A DNA stretch of 64,000 nt from Candidatus Zixiibacteriota bacterium (GTDB taxonomy: Bacteria; Zixibacteria; MSB-5A5; GN15; FEB-12): positions 1 to 64,000 of the forward strand of contig JACZXB010000003.1 in the NCBI GenBank assembly GCA_022571845.1, written 5' to 3'. The notes below the pieces were generated by a model that saw nothing but the letters and a program-made list of their open reading frames with translations, searched no databases and was not told the origin of the DNA. Position 1 is the stretch's first letter. Each line of letters starts with the position of its first letter. This document shows, in pieces, positions 56,101-63,872 of this stretch. The position numbers and the translations under genes are program-made.

Positions 56101-56644
56101 GATTCTGAAGTTCGAGATAAAAATTGTCTTCGCCAAAAATCTCCTGAAGTTCCCTGGCGGCCATGACGGCGCCGTCGGTGTCGCCGTTTAAAAGATTCCA
56201 GTTGACTTCACCTTTTAAGCAGGCCGAAGTAGCAATAATGCCTTCGGAATATTTTCTCAATAACTCTTTGTCCATGCGGGGGCGGTGATAAAATCCCTCC
56301 AGAAAAGCTGCGCTGGAGAGTTTTATCAGATTCTTATAGCCGGTCAGATTTTTGGCCAAAAGCACCAGATGATAGCCGCCGTCGGGGTGCTTGCTTGAGG
56401 GCTGCTTATCATGACGGCTGCCGCCGGCCACATAAGCCTCTATGCCTATTATGGGCTTAATTCCGGCTTTGGTCGCTTTTTTATAGAATTCAATAGCCCC
56501 AAACAGGTTGCCATGATCGGTTATGGCCAGAGCAGGCATTTTGTACTCTTTGGCCTTGGCTATCAGGTCATCAAGTTTGCTGGCCCCATCCAATAATGAA
56601 TAATGGCTGTGCGTATGCAAATGTACAAAATTTGCGTGTTTCAT
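53177..56644 (-). CDS. dnaE: DNA polymerase III alpha subunit
   Basis: This is the replicative polymerase subunit, 1155 aa, the usual DnaE1 length. The N-terminal PHP domain begins FVHLHTHSHYSLLDGASK. The polymerase active site shows PDIDIDFSD around residue 400 and a third acidic residue in KMDFLGLRTL near residue 556. Further on come the fingers and tandem helix-hairpin-helix region, then an OB-fold (about 970-1070, beginning ITVGGIISKL). No epsilon exonuclease insertion is visible, so this is DnaE rather than PolC. Confidence 0.97.
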   Translation of the reverse strand: MKHANFVHLHTHSHYSLLDGASKLDDLIAKAKEYKMPALAITDHGNLFGAIEFYKKATKAGIKPIIGIEAYVAGGSRHDKQPSSKHPDGGYHLVLLAKNLTGYKNLIKLSSAAFLEGFYHRPRMDKELLRKYSEGIIATSACLKGEVNWNLLNGDTDGAVMAARELQEIFGEDNFYLELQNHGIDKEIQLIPKIEAIARETKIPLVATNDCHYMRQEDFEAHDALICIQTGKFVSDTDRLKYSTDQIYFKSESEMQQALGDFKEALDNTVKIADKCNLELELGKLKLPTFPIPTPFVDADAFLEHLCLKGIDERYGKMNDVVKERLKYELGVIRQMGYSGYFLIVKDFCDYARLKKIRIGPGRGSAAGSIVSYVLKITNVCPIHFGLLFERFLNPERISMPDIDIDFSDKGRDEIIRYVIDKYGKNNVSQIITFGTMAARGVVRDVGRVLSMPYAEVDRIAKMIPFAVDMTLEKALKQSKDLAELVKNDERVKKLLEISRTLEGLARHCSTHAAGVVIAPTALTDYVPLFKGSRDEITTQFDMKMVEEVGLLKMDFLGLRTLSVIDDALRLISENYPGAQVDIDNLSLDDAEVFKMFAKGNTIGIFQFESAGMRDYLRRLRPENFNDITAMNALYRPGPLDSGMIDIYVECKTGDRKKEFLLPELESILGDTYGVIVFQEQVLKIAHELAGYSMGHADLLRKAMGKKDAALMAEQKREFLDGCAKNKIAEKAAGQIFEQIEKFARYGFNKAHSTCYALIAYQTAWLKTFYPEEFMAGLMSSEMSNTDRIYVLLEECRRLGIEVLPPDVNESGIDFTVTGKKIRFGLQAIKNVGVGPATAVVEERQESSRYQTLTELASRLPARSLNRRTLESLISAGACDSLRGNRAQKHASVETALEYAQKVSEKKSSHDLFAAPGGKIARVAPDLPELPDWPNSQKLAEEKKVLGFYVSGHPLDKFRNELNSFTSITIAGLEQMADNREITVGGIISKLSTKLDKRNKNMAFATMEDYTGQVELIIFSDTYETSRSDLEIDRLVLVTGRVSTREGEAPKVIVSELVPLEKLGERFNCQLVIKIDKSKTDSMISKALASLEKYSGSVPVILATKENGSEVYIRSKKYSVNVNFELLSDLKELLGESAAYLRPIAKKSVTIVKAK

Positions 56645-56871
56645 AACTTATTCTCTATTATACGGGGAGATTTACTAGAAAGATACCACATTCCCCGGTT
56701 TATAGCTCTTATACCTGTCCCGCTTTCTTCGTTCAATTACCGCCTCTATTGCTACTCTGTCAATCAGAGGCACCGGCATGCAATTGTGTCAGGCCATTTA
56801 CTGTCTTTTAATAATTACGTTTGGGCAGATGCTATGGTTGGCAGAAGTTTCACCCCATGCCGCTGTTTTTT

Positions 56872-56890
56872 ACTGACAGATTTTGTCAGT
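56872..56890. promoter_or_regulatory. Perfect 19-bp palindrome upstream of recA, candidate SOS operator
   Basis: ACTGACA, a 5-nt spacer and TGTCAGT form a perfect 7+7 inverted repeat 13 bp before the -35 element of recA. Its position fits a LexA-type or other repressor site, but the sequence does not match the classical CTG-N10-CAG or GAAC-N4-GTTC boxes, so the binder is unknown. Confidence 0.45.
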
Positions 56891-56903
56891 GGCCATATAT
56901 ACG

Positions 56904-56933
56904 TTAATAACAGAGACTAAAAAGTGATATACT
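56904..56933 (+). promoter_or_regulatory. Likely recA promoter
   Basis: TTAATA at 56904-56909 and TATACT at 56928-56933 are separated by 18 bp, placing transcription start near 56940, about 28 nt before the ATG. Confidence 0.45.
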
Positions 56934-56967
56934 ACCTGATATAAAACAGATATTTTAGGTGCAAATT

Positions 56968-58065
56968 ATGGCTGGCAAAAAAGTTGAAATAAAAAAGAGG
57001 AAGAGTGATATGGGAACTACTACAATTATTCCGGACAGGCACAAAGCTTTAGAAGCTGCCTTGACGCAGATAGAGCGTAATTTCGGTCGCGGCTCAATAA
57101 TGCGTTTGGGCGACAAGAAGGTTTTCGAAATCGCGACAATTTCAACCGGCTCCCTGGGGCTGGACTTTGCTTTGGGGGTGGGTGGAATTCCCCGCGGCAG
57201 AGTCACAGAGATTTTTGGGCCGGAGTCATCAGGAAAAACAACATTGGCCCTTCATGTTGTGGCCGAAGCCCAGAAAGTCGGCGGCGTGGCTGCTTTTATC
57301 GATGCCGAGCATGCGCTCGATGCTACTTATGCCCGCAATCTTGGTATCGATACTGACGAACTGCTGGTTTCACAGCCGGATACCGGCGAACAGGCGCTGG
57401 AAATTGTTGACACCCTGGTTCGTTCCAGCGCGGTTGATTTAATCGTTATCGATTCGGTAGCGGCTTTGACCCCTAAATCTGAAATCGAAGGTAACATGGG
57501 TGACAGCCATATGGGACTTCAGGCGCGGCTGATGTCACAGGCCTTGCGTAAGCTCACCGCAATTATTTCCAAGTCCAATACCTCGGTTATCTTTATCAAT
57601 CAGATTAGAATGAAAATTGGTGTAATGTTCGGCAACCCCGAAACAACTACCGGCGGTAACGCGCTCAAATTTTATTCGACCATCAGACTTGATATTCGCC
57701 GCATAGCAACTATCAAAGACAATCAGACAGTCATCGGTTCACGTACGCGGGTGCGGGTGGTCAAAAACAAAATCGCGCCGCCCTTTAGGGATGCCGAGTT
57801 TGATATTATTTATGGCATCGGTATTTCTACTGAGGGTGAGATTTTAGATATTGCCGCGGATAAAGGTATTGTCGATAAATCCGGCGCCTGGTACAGCTAT
57901 GGCGAGGACCGCCTGGGTCAGGGACGTGAAAACGCCCGGGCCTTCCTGCAGGAAAACAAAGACATTTTCGAGGAAATCAAAACCAAAGTCAAACAGGAAT
58001 TGGGCATGCTGCCTGCTGATACCAAATCAGAAGAAGCTCCCGTCAAAGAAGCTGCCGAAGGGTAG
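56968..58065 (+). CDS. recA: Recombinase A
   Basis: RecA forms filaments on single-stranded DNA, drives strand exchange and triggers the SOS response. The start at ATG 56968 follows AGGTG and gives 365 aa; ATG 57010 is an alternative without the lysine-rich N-terminus. Walker A is GPESSGKT (residues 84-91), the Walker B strand [12 protein letters not shown] follows, and loop L2 shows [22 protein letters not shown]. The C-terminal tail is acidic, as usual. No recX gene follows; instead there is a tiny frame and an HNH-type gene. Confidence 0.98.
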   Translation: MAGKKVEIKKRKSDMGTTTIIPDRHKALEAALTQIERNFGRGSIMRLGDKKVFEIATISTGSLGLDFALGVGGIPRGRVTEIFGPESSGKTTLALHVVAEAQKVGGVAAFIDAEHALDATYARNLGIDTDELLVSQPDTGEQALEIVDTLVRSSAVDLIVIDSVAALTPKSEIEGNMGDSHMGLQARLMSQALRKLTAIISKSNTSVIFINQIRMKIGVMFGNPETTTGGNALKFYSTIRLDIRRIATIKDNQTVIGSRTRVRVVKNKIAPPFRDAEFDIIYGIGISTEGEILDIAADKGIVDKSGAWYSYGEDRLGQGRENARAFLQENKDIFEEIKTKVKQELGMLPADTKSEEAPVKEAAEG

Positions 58066-58080
58066 GAGGACATAGAGTTC

Positions 58081-58185
58081 TATGGCAGAACTCACAGAAC
58101 AGCAGTTGGAACGTCAGGATTATGTTGACTATATTGTAAGCGATTTATGCTCTAAGGAAATGAACGACACTGGCGTGGCTGAATG
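58081..58185 (+). CDS. Possible 34-aa protein directly after recA
   Basis: ATG 58081 begins 15 bp after the recA stop; a strong AGGAGG lies about 12 nt upstream. It encodes MAELTEQQLERQDYVDYIVS and 14 more residues, then TGA. It is highly charged and without recognised relatives. It could be a true small gene or the stub of a longer gene interrupted by the HNH insert that follows. Confidence 0.35.
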
Positions 58186-58261
58186 AGGAAGAACATTGCT
58201 CTGTCAGTAAAGTAATAGTAGCTTGCTCTTTAATTAATATTTGTTTAAGACGTGGTTTTGC

Positions 58262-59029
58262 ATGGACAAAATAATACGACGTCCGTGGCGACGAGATGAA
58301 CTTCTGATTGCTTTCAGACTCTATTGCCAAATACCTTTTGGTCGTCTTCACAAAGGCAATCATACGATAAAGCAAGTGGCCAAAATTTTGGATAGGTCTC
58401 CAAGTTCCTTAGCCATGAAACTTGTGAACTTTGCTAGCTTGGATCCAATACAAAGACAGCGTGGTATAAAGGGCCTTAGCAACGTTAGTGTAGCGGATAG
58501 AAGTATTTGGAGGGAGTTTAACCAAGATTGGGAAGGCAGGGTGTTAGAAAGTACAGAGCCTATAAGAACGCTCTCATTGAGTAATGTAATTGAGGGCGCT
58601 CCAAAGGATATAGGCCACACAGAAACTGAACGCATGGGCACAACAAAAGTTAGATTGGTTCAACAGTTCTTTAGAAACGCTGTGCTGTCAGCGTATAGGA
58701 ATGTGTGCGCAATTTGTTCTCTTGAACTGCCTCAATTACTTATAGCAAGTCATATTATACCGTGGTCGATGAATGTAACTCTACGTGCTGATCCAAGAAA
58801 TGGTATTTCACTATGCGCTCTACATGACCGAGCTTTCGATCGTGGTCTGATAACATTTGATGCAAATCTCAAAGTTTGTGTTTCGAGTACAGTTCCCGAA
58901 AAGACAAAGTCAAAGTTGCAGGATATGGCACTCCTGAAAGTTGTCGGATTCAAAATAATATCGCCAGATAGATTCGCACCATCTGAAGAAGCTTTGGCTT
59001 ACCATAGAGACAGTATTTTTGTAAAGTAA
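58262..59029 (+). CDS. HNH endonuclease domain protein
   Basis: This 255-aa protein has an N-terminal region (about 1-110) of unknown function with helix-turn-helix-like character and a C-terminal HNH nuclease: CAIC (Cys149, Cys152), ASHIIPWS (His164), RNGISLCALHDRAFDRG. HNH_2-type proteins of this layout occur as solitary nucleases in mobile or defence contexts. A TTG at 58241 is an alternative start. Its codons look more AT-rich than those of recA or the STAS gene, suggesting horizontal acquisition. The small gene 21 bp downstream probably belongs to the same unit. Confidence 0.8.
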   Translation: MDKIIRRPWRRDELLIAFRLYCQIPFGRLHKGNHTIKQVAKILDRSPSSLAMKLVNFASLDPIQRQRGIKGLSNVSVADRSIWREFNQDWEGRVLESTEPIRTLSLSNVIEGAPKDIGHTETERMGTTKVRLVQQFFRNAVLSAYRNVCAICSLELPQLLIASHIIPWSMNVTLRADPRNGISLCALHDRAFDRGLITFDANLKVCVSSTVPEKTKSKLQDMALLKVVGFKIISPDRFAPSEEALAYHRDSIFVK

Positions 59030-59050
59030 ACCAAATAATAGAGGTGGCAA

Positions 59051-59263
59051 GTGAAGCAGACACTTACACTTGAAAAAGTGGATATATTGCAGATTCTGGA
59101 CGGTCTGACATTTAGAGCAGAGGTATGGCAACGCACTGTAGCATACTTCAATGGTGACTATGTGGACGGTGACATCGCTGAGTGCTCAGATTTGCATGAA
59201 GCCGAAACCATATTAGCACATTACCAAGAGATAATAAAGTCCATCAATCAGCAAACGACCTAA
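59051..59263 (+). CDS. Small hypothetical protein downstream of the HNH gene
   Basis: This 70-aa protein starts at GTG with AGAGGTGG 4 nt upstream, a good ribosome site. It has no signal peptide or membrane segment, is mostly helical in character, acidic in the second half, and has no recognised family. Its spacing of 21 bp behind the HNH gene suggests co-expression; it could be a partner or immunity protein, but nothing in the sequence proves that. Confidence 0.6.
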   Translation: MKQTLTLEKVDILQILDGLTFRAEVWQRTVAYFNGDYVDGDIAECSDLHEAETILAHYQEIIKSINQQTT

Positions 59264-59570
59264 CAGTAATTTATGATTCTGGTTCAATTTCTCTCGCCTC
59301 AATCATTGAGACTAGAAATATCTCGTGATTTGGGAATGTCAAATACGAAATATTGAGAAATTGTAGGGTCAGCTGCTCAATTTCTTAGCTGACAACTGAT
59401 TTTCCCCTGCCCACTTTCCGCTTGATTTTTTGGGCGGAGGTGGTAACTTTTCGGCTGTCCGAATGACCGAAAGCCCAAGGGCTTTCTCTAACTGCTCTGA
59501 CAGGATAAGCTGGTGTTGGAGATCTGGAACTGAATCTAGCTGTAGGGATACTCTGGAAAGGTAGGATTTG
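59264..59570. other. Intergenic region between the small protein and STAS genes, with hairpin and possible gene remnant
   Basis: About 300 bp without an intact gene. It holds a perfect 8-bp hairpin GAAAGCCC-AA-GGGCTTTC at 59469-59486 with no T-run after it. On the minus strand, 59369-59570 reads as a plausible C-terminal protein tail (LQHQLILSEQLEKALGLSV, then a proline/lysine-rich end), which may be a remnant of a deleted gene. Confidence 0.4.
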
Positions 59571-59909
59571 ATGAAGTTTAATGATATTCTCGAAGCTGAT
59601 ATTGTCATTATGGAGATATCCGGGAAAATCATGGGCGGCGATGAAACCGCGCTATTTCACGGTAAACTCCATGAATATATAAATCTGGGCAAGAAAAGCG
59701 TTGTGATTGACCTAGCCAAAGTTGACTGGATGAACTCAATCGGGCTGGGGATGCTGATAGCTGCTTTGACCACTCTCCGAAATGCCAGCGGACGGCTGGT
59801 TTTGGCAAATATCGATAAGATTGAGTCAATTCTGACAATAACCAGACTAATTACTGTCTTTGACCATTATGACAGCCGCGATGAGGCCATCAAGTCTTTC
59901 GCATCGTAA
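59571..59909 (+). CDS. STAS-domain anti-anti-sigma factor-like protein
   Basis: This 112-aa single-domain protein starts at ATG after AGGA (a TTG directly before is also in frame). It follows the SpoIIAA fold: VIMEISGKIMGG, VVIDLAKVDWMNSIGLGML with the phosphorylatable Ser in NSIGLG, and LVLANIDKIESILTITRL. Such proteins relieve anti-sigma factors in partner-switching cascades. No anti-sigma kinase or sigma factor is adjacent. A strong terminator follows. Confidence 0.88.
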   Translation: MKFNDILEADIVIMEISGKIMGGDETALFHGKLHEYINLGKKSVVIDLAKVDWMNSIGLGMLIAALTTLRNASGRLVLANIDKIESILTITRLITVFDHYDSRDEAIKSFAS

Positions 59910-59930
59910 TTAAGATTATTTGACCCCTCG

Positions 59931-59961
59931 AAAGCCCCCCGCCTTGGCAGGGGGCTTTTTT
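59931..59961 (+). terminator. Rho-independent terminator after the STAS gene
   Basis: AAGCCCCC pairs with GGGGGCTT and is followed by a T-run; the stem is GC-rich and the loop short. Confidence 0.9.
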
Positions 59962-59968
59962 AATGCAA

Positions 59969-59997
59969 TTGACATCGTTCTATCTATCAATTAGATA
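59969..59997 (+). promoter_or_regulatory. Sigma70-like promoter of the aldolase gene
   Basis: TTGACA at 59969-59974 and TAGATA at 59992-59997 are 17 bp apart, about 43 bp before the ATG. Confidence 0.6.
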
Positions 59998-60039
59998 TGT
60001 ATAACTATAGAGCTGCTAACAAATTATGGAGCTAAAGCC

Positions 60040-61092
60040 ATGGCTATCGACATTGAAAAACTCTTAGGGGCAGATAAATCTCTTTTAACTCATAAGTGTA
60101 AGACTATCGACAAATCGATGCTGCATCTGCCGGGACCCGATTTTTTAGACAGAGTCACCTCGGAGTCCGATCGCAGCCCTGAGGTGATTAGCTCTTTAAG
60201 CTCACTATTTGCTCATGGCCGCCTGTCCGGAACCGGCCACCTTTCGATTTTGCCGATTGACCAGGGCATAGAGCACTCGGCCGGAGCTTCTTTTGCACCA
60301 AACCCGATATATTTTGACCCGGCCAAATTGGTTGAGCTGGCAATTGAAGGCGGCTGCAACGGCGTAGCCTCGACCTTCGGAGCGCTGGGCTCTGTATCAC
60401 GCAAATATGCTCACAAAATTCCGTTTATAGTTAAACTTAACCATAATGAAATGCTGACTTATCCCAATCGGTTCGACCAGGTCATGTTTGCCCGGGCGCA
60501 TGACGCCTTTAATATTGGCGCAGTCGGTGTTGGCGCCACTATTTATTTTGGTTCCGACCAGGCCATGCGGCAGCTTGAAGAAGTGAGTGAGGCATTTTCC
60601 GAAGCTCATGAGCTGGGAATGTGTACTGTTCTGTGGTGTTACCTGCGTAACCCGGCCTTCAAAGTAGACGGCACAGATTATCACAACGCCGCAGATTTGA
60701 CCGGTCAAGCTAATCACCTAGGAGTTACGATTGAGGCCGACATCATAAAACAAAAACTACCGGATACAAACAATGGTTACGGCGCTGTCAAATTCGGTAA
60801 GACACATCAGAAAGTATATGACGAGCTGACTTCGGACAACCCGATAGACTTAACCCGCTATCAAATTGCAAACTGCTATATGGGGCGGATAAGTATGATA
60901 AACTCCGGCGGTGCTTCGGGTGGTGATTCAGATCTGGCACAGGCCGTGCGCACGGCGGTCATAAACAAACGTGCCGGCGGCACCGGACTTATATCGGGTC
61001 GTAAAGCCTTTCAAAGGCCGATGAAAGAAGGCGTGGAGCTACTAAATGCCATTCAGGATGTTTATTTAAGTGATAAAGTCACAGTAGCTTAG
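60040..61092 (+). CDS. fbaB: Class I fructose-bisphosphate aldolase (FbaB/DhnA type)
   Basis: The enzyme interconverts fructose-1,6-bisphosphate and two triose phosphates through a Schiff base. The 350-aa protein shows the DhnA-type pattern: [39 protein letters not shown], then [10 protein letters not shown] with the probable Schiff-base Lys237, and a phosphate-binding C-terminal part ([24 protein letters not shown]). The start follows GGAG at a good distance. It has its own promoter, and its stop is followed by the structured non-coding segment. Confidence 0.93.
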   Translation: MAIDIEKLLGADKSLLTHKCKTIDKSMLHLPGPDFLDRVTSESDRSPEVISSLSSLFAHGRLSGTGHLSILPIDQGIEHSAGASFAPNPIYFDPAKLVELAIEGGCNGVASTFGALGSVSRKYAHKIPFIVKLNHNEMLTYPNRFDQVMFARAHDAFNIGAVGVGATIYFGSDQAMRQLEEVSEAFSEAHELGMCTVLWCYLRNPAFKVDGTDYHNAADLTGQANHLGVTIEADIIKQKLPDTNNGYGAVKFGKTHQKVYDELTSDNPIDLTRYQIANCYMGRISMINSGGASGGDSDLAQAVRTAVINKRAGGTGLISGRKAFQRPMKEGVELLNAIQDVYLSDKVTVA

Positions 61093-61167
61093 CTTTGTTG
61101 CCCGCAGAAGTTGCGATCCAGCCAGCCATAAATAGATTAACAACTCCATAAATTGTCAAATTTTCGC

Positions 61168-61200
61168 TTGACAAAGATTTCTGATTTGTTAAGTTATAAT
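61168..61200 (+). promoter_or_regulatory. Promoter-like elements of the structured non-coding segment
   Basis: A perfect TTGACA lies at 61168-61173. A TAAGTT follows after 16 bp and a perfect TATAAT at 61195-61200 after 21 bp. One of these probably serves as -10; the 21-bp spacing would be unusual. Confidence 0.45.
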
Positions 61201-61204
61201 TGAA

Positions 61205-61591
61205 TTGGACGTGTGTCCCCTTTGGAATCACGGAGTTTGCAACTGTGATATTACAGGACGTCATTGGGGACAATTTTGGTAATCGGGAGGAGTACGGGAA
61301 TTTCGATTGTTCTGCTGTACTCGGCTTTTCTAATTTTTAATAGAAACTTCTCTCCCGAGACAAAGTATAAATAATTTCGATTCATGTTTTGCCTGATTGG
61401 CGGATAGTGGAGTTGTGTCAGGCAGAGTGTGCTGATCACGTTTCGGCTCAAGTATGCTGGAGTGTTCGGCGCCGCCACGTGTGCTTAGCGGTTTAAGCGG
61501 CTAAGTTCATTTTCCCAATACCCTGTTGTCCCGGTGGGCTGAATCTTCAGAGGTGAAACCCCGCTTTTTGTCGAGGCGGGGTTTCTTTTTT
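61205..61591 (+). ncRNA. Candidate structured non-coding RNA, about 390 nt
   Basis: The segment between fbaB and smr has no convincing gene but many nested complementary arms. Stem 1: TGTCCCC 61214-61220 with GGGGACA 61266-61272, enclosing ATCAC-GG-AGTT / AACT-GTGAT (61227-61249). Stem 2: TCGGGAG 61283-61289 with CTCCCGA 61352-61358, enclosing GAGTAC/GTACTC and TTTCTA/TAGAAA, a three-way-junction layout. Stem 3: TGCCTGA 61390-61396 with TCAGGCA 61418-61424. Stem 4: CTTAGC 61484-61489 with GCTAAG 61500-61505. A strong terminator ends it. It does not match 6S, tmRNA, RNase P or SRP landmarks that I know. It could instead be a long structured 3' UTR of fbaB. Confidence 0.5.
61555..61591 (+). terminator. 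Rho-independent terminator of the structured RNA segment
   Basis: GAAACCCCGC at 61555-61564 pairs perfectly with GCGGGGTTTC at 61576-61585 and is followed by TTTTTT. The T-run is only on the plus-strand side, so it serves plus-strand transcription rather than the convergent smr gene. Confidence 0.9.
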
Positions 61592-61603
61592 CTATATAAT
61601 ATA

Positions 61604-61891
61604 TCAGTCGTCTCTTTTCAAATTCACAACTGTAGCACCCCATGAACCGCCGCTGCCGCTTTCCTGATAAAAACGCTCGACTTTCGGATGTTCTTTTAAA
61701 AGTGATTCTACTATGCGCCGTTTGACTCCTTTGCCCTTGCCATGCACGATGCGAATTGCGTAAATGTTTTTTTCCAGGGCTGCCCGAATATATTCTTCGA
61801 CAACTTCTTTAGTCTCCGCGGCGGCAAACTGGTGTAAATCAAGTGTGCCGTCTATGGGGTATTTGAGAATTTTATTATTGTCATTTTTCAT
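61604..61891 (-). CDS. Smr-domain protein
   Basis: This 95-aa stand-alone Smr domain has the LDLHQF motif at the N-terminus (usually LDLHG), the central IVHGKGKGVKRRIVESLL motif and the terminal GGSWGATVVNLK. Smr domains, also found at the C-terminus of MutS2, act as nucleases or RNA-binding modules on branched or stalled nucleic acids. It is convergent with the structured RNA segment; the gap to its terminator is 12 bp. Confidence 0.88.
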   Translation of the reverse strand: MKNDNNKILKYPIDGTLDLHQFAAAETKEVVEEYIRAALEKNIYAIRIVHGKGKGVKRRIVESLLKEHPKVERFYQESGSGGSWGATVVNLKRDD

Positions 61892-62256
61892 TCTCTTGAA
61901 TTGCCAACTATATTGTCATTCCAGCGCACGCTGGAATCCAGACAGTTAATATACGAAATGATGTTCGTTGTCGCATTTACATGGGCTGAATATATTCAGC
62001 CCCTCCAAGAGACAGGGCACCGAATTACTTGTACGTTTTACCGACTGGATCCCGGATCAAGTCCGGGATGACGAATTTAGTGGGCGGTTCTCCAAGGTGG
62101 GGTTAATCTTTCTTATATAGGTATGAGTCAATCTATTCGCTCATCACTCTTCGACTCCTTTCCGCCGTGGCGGGCTCAGGACGGTGTCCGCTCAGTGTTA
62201 CTTGTCTCAAGATATACTTGCATAATATTCAACCAAGTAGTTTATTTGAAATCAAC
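61892..62256. repeat. Intergenic region with dispersed palindromic repeats
   Basis: Gene-free stretch between smr and the transporter. It contains two perfect hairpins: ATTCCAGCG-CA-CGCTGGAAT at 61918-61937 and ATCCCGGA-5 nt-TCCGGGAT at 62049-62069. At 62161-62181 a phrase containing CGGGCTCAGGA is the inverse of one at 47456. These belong to the same dispersed family as the 47.4-48.3 kb mosaic. Confidence 0.75.
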
Positions 62257-63699
62257 ATGCCAACCTCCCAAAAACTATCAATTTGGTCACAGCTATCATC
62301 ACTCAATCGTCCTTTCTGGATGGTCAACCTGATGGAGATTATAGAGCGAGCCGCTTACTACGGTGTGCGGGTGGTAGTGCCTATCTATATTGCGCAGGCC
62401 GATGCTATTGGCGGACTCCATTTCAGCCAACTAGATAAAGGACTCATTTTTACTGTCTGGGCACTTGTAGAATCTTTGACCCCGCTTATTTCAGGTGGTT
62501 TTGCCGACCGCTATGGATTTAAGAAAACTATCACTTTCAGCGTGGCCATAAAAATTGTCGGTTATATTCTGATGGCGACTCAGCGCGAGTTCTGGCCCTT
62601 TCTGTTTGGCTGCTGTGTTTTGGCTCTGGGAACTGCAACTTTCAAACCGGGCGTGCAGGGGACGATGTGCCAGACGATGACGAGGCAGAATTCCTCGGTC
62701 GGCTGGGGTTCGTTTTATATGCTGGTTAATATCGGAGCGTTTTTGGGTCCGCCCATTGCGCATTATTTATATGGAATTTCATGGTCGACTCTTTTCTATG
62801 GCTGTGCGGCGCTGGTCTCGCTGAACTTTTTGCTGTTGTTTACTTACAAAGACCCGCCCACCGGAGGCGAAGACCAGGGCAGTGCAATTCAAGTCATCAT
62901 AAATACGATCAAGAATCTATTTAATCTTAGACTGATAGTTTTTATTTTAATCACTTCCGGTTTCTGGCTGATGTTGATGCAACTCTTTGACATGATGCCT
63001 AACTTCATTGTCGACTGGGTTGATAGTTCCAGAATGGTCAGCGATTTAAATCTTCCCGATAATATGCTTCAGACCAATTCCACTCGCGGAGCGCAGGTTT
63101 CACAGGAGTGGCTGATAAATGCCAACGCCGGTTTGATAGTCCTGACAGTAGTTGTTATATCAGCGCTGGTAGCGCGGATGAGACGAGTTTTGTCAATTAC
63201 ACTGGGAATAACTGTAGCATCTGTGGGACTGATTGTAGCCGGCTTTACAACCTCTGGTTATGTCTGTCTGGCAGGAATTCTCATATTCTCGGTCGGTGAA
63301 ATGCTGGCCTCGCCAAAGATGCAGGACTATCTCGGTGTCATAGCGCCTGATGGCCAAAAGGGATTGTACATGGGCTATGTCAATATTCCGCGCGCACTGG
63401 GCTGGGGGCTGGGTTCTTTTTGGGCGGGATCTGTCTATGATAAAATGGGCGACAAAGCCAATCTGGCGCTGGACTATTTGGCCGCGAATTATAATATCAC
63501 CGGCATAGAGCGGACTGAAGCGATGACTAAACTGATCGAAGTCAGCGGTCTCAATGCCACAGACGCTACTAATATGCTCTGGGAAACTTACGAACCATTT
63601 ACGCTTTGGTTTCCCTTTGCGGTAGTTGGCTTAGCGTCTGCGGTCGGGATGTTCTTTTATTCGAAGTGGGTCAAGAATTATGCCAGTGCAGATGCGTAG
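62257..63699 (+). CDS. POT/PTR-like major facilitator transporter
   Basis: This 480-aa inner-membrane protein has about 12 hydrophobic helices. The first contains NLMEIIERAAYYGVR, matching the ExxER proton-coupling motif of proton-dependent oligopeptide transporters, and GGFADRYGFKKT is the MFS loop 2-3 motif. I chose ATG 62257 (MPTSQKLSIW) because the in-frame region before it lies in dispersed repeat sequence. The substrate is probably a di- or tripeptide or a related compound, though distant POT-like families transport other solutes. Confidence 0.82.
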   Translation: MPTSQKLSIWSQLSSLNRPFWMVNLMEIIERAAYYGVRVVVPIYIAQADAIGGLHFSQLDKGLIFTVWALVESLTPLISGGFADRYGFKKTITFSVAIKIVGYILMATQREFWPFLFGCCVLALGTATFKPGVQGTMCQTMTRQNSSVGWGSFYMLVNIGAFLGPPIAHYLYGISWSTLFYGCAALVSLNFLLLFTYKDPPTGGEDQGSAIQVIINTIKNLFNLRLIVFILITSGFWLMLMQLFDMMPNFIVDWVDSSRMVSDLNLPDNMLQTNSTRGAQVSQEWLINANAGLIVLTVVVISALVARMRRVLSITLGITVASVGLIVAGFTTSGYVCLAGILIFSVGEMLASPKMQDYLGVIAPDGQKGLYMGYVNIPRALGWGLGSFWAGSVYDKMGDKANLALDYLAANYNITGIERTEAMTKLIEVSGLNATDATNMLWETYEPFTLWFPFAVVGLASAVGMFFYSKWVKNYASADA

Positions 63700-63872
63700 G
63701 AAGAAAAGCGAAGCATATTTGTATTTCCAGCGAAGGCAGAAATCCATATTTATAGGTCAGGACTTTACTATCCTGAGTGAAATCGAAGGGCTTGCAGTCC
63801 TGACACTCGTTATAGGAAATCGTCAGGAACACAAGGTTCCCGACCTACAAGACGGGTAGAAATGGAGAGGAT
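63700..63872. repeat. Dispersed intergenic repeat copies
   Basis: The stretch contains CTGAGTGAAATCGAAGGG at 63773-63790 and TCGTCAGGA with GACCTACA at 63820-63849, both diverged copies of sequence at 48169 and 48000. Confidence 0.7.

Larger units (their letters stand above)
56645..56967. other. Divergent dnaE-recA intergenic region
   Basis: About 320 bp without a gene. It holds the candidate recA operator and a recA promoter (separate entries). I see nothing recognisable in the dnaE-proximal half. Confidence 0.6.

Noticed and set aside
58066-58262. recX downstream of recA
   Set aside because: Only a 34-codon frame is present, without RecX-like features.
61251-61478. 75-codon minus-strand frame inside the structured segment
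   Set aside because: No ribosome site or recognisable protein features; it overlaps the stems and looks accidental.
61205-61591. RNase P RNA, tmRNA, 6S, SRP RNA, T-box or cobalamin riboswitch
   Set aside because: The conserved sequence marks of each (such as GGAAAGTCC of RNase P, the tRNA-like end of tmRNA and the T-box GGGTGG-ACCGCG element) are not found.
61555-61591. Terminator of the minus-strand smr gene
   Set aside because: The T-run follows the stem only on the plus strand; the other side has no U-tract.
62167-62256. 30-residue N-terminal extension of the transporter
   Set aside because: The in-frame extension lies in dispersed repeat sequence; the protein from 62257 begins like other POT-type transporters.
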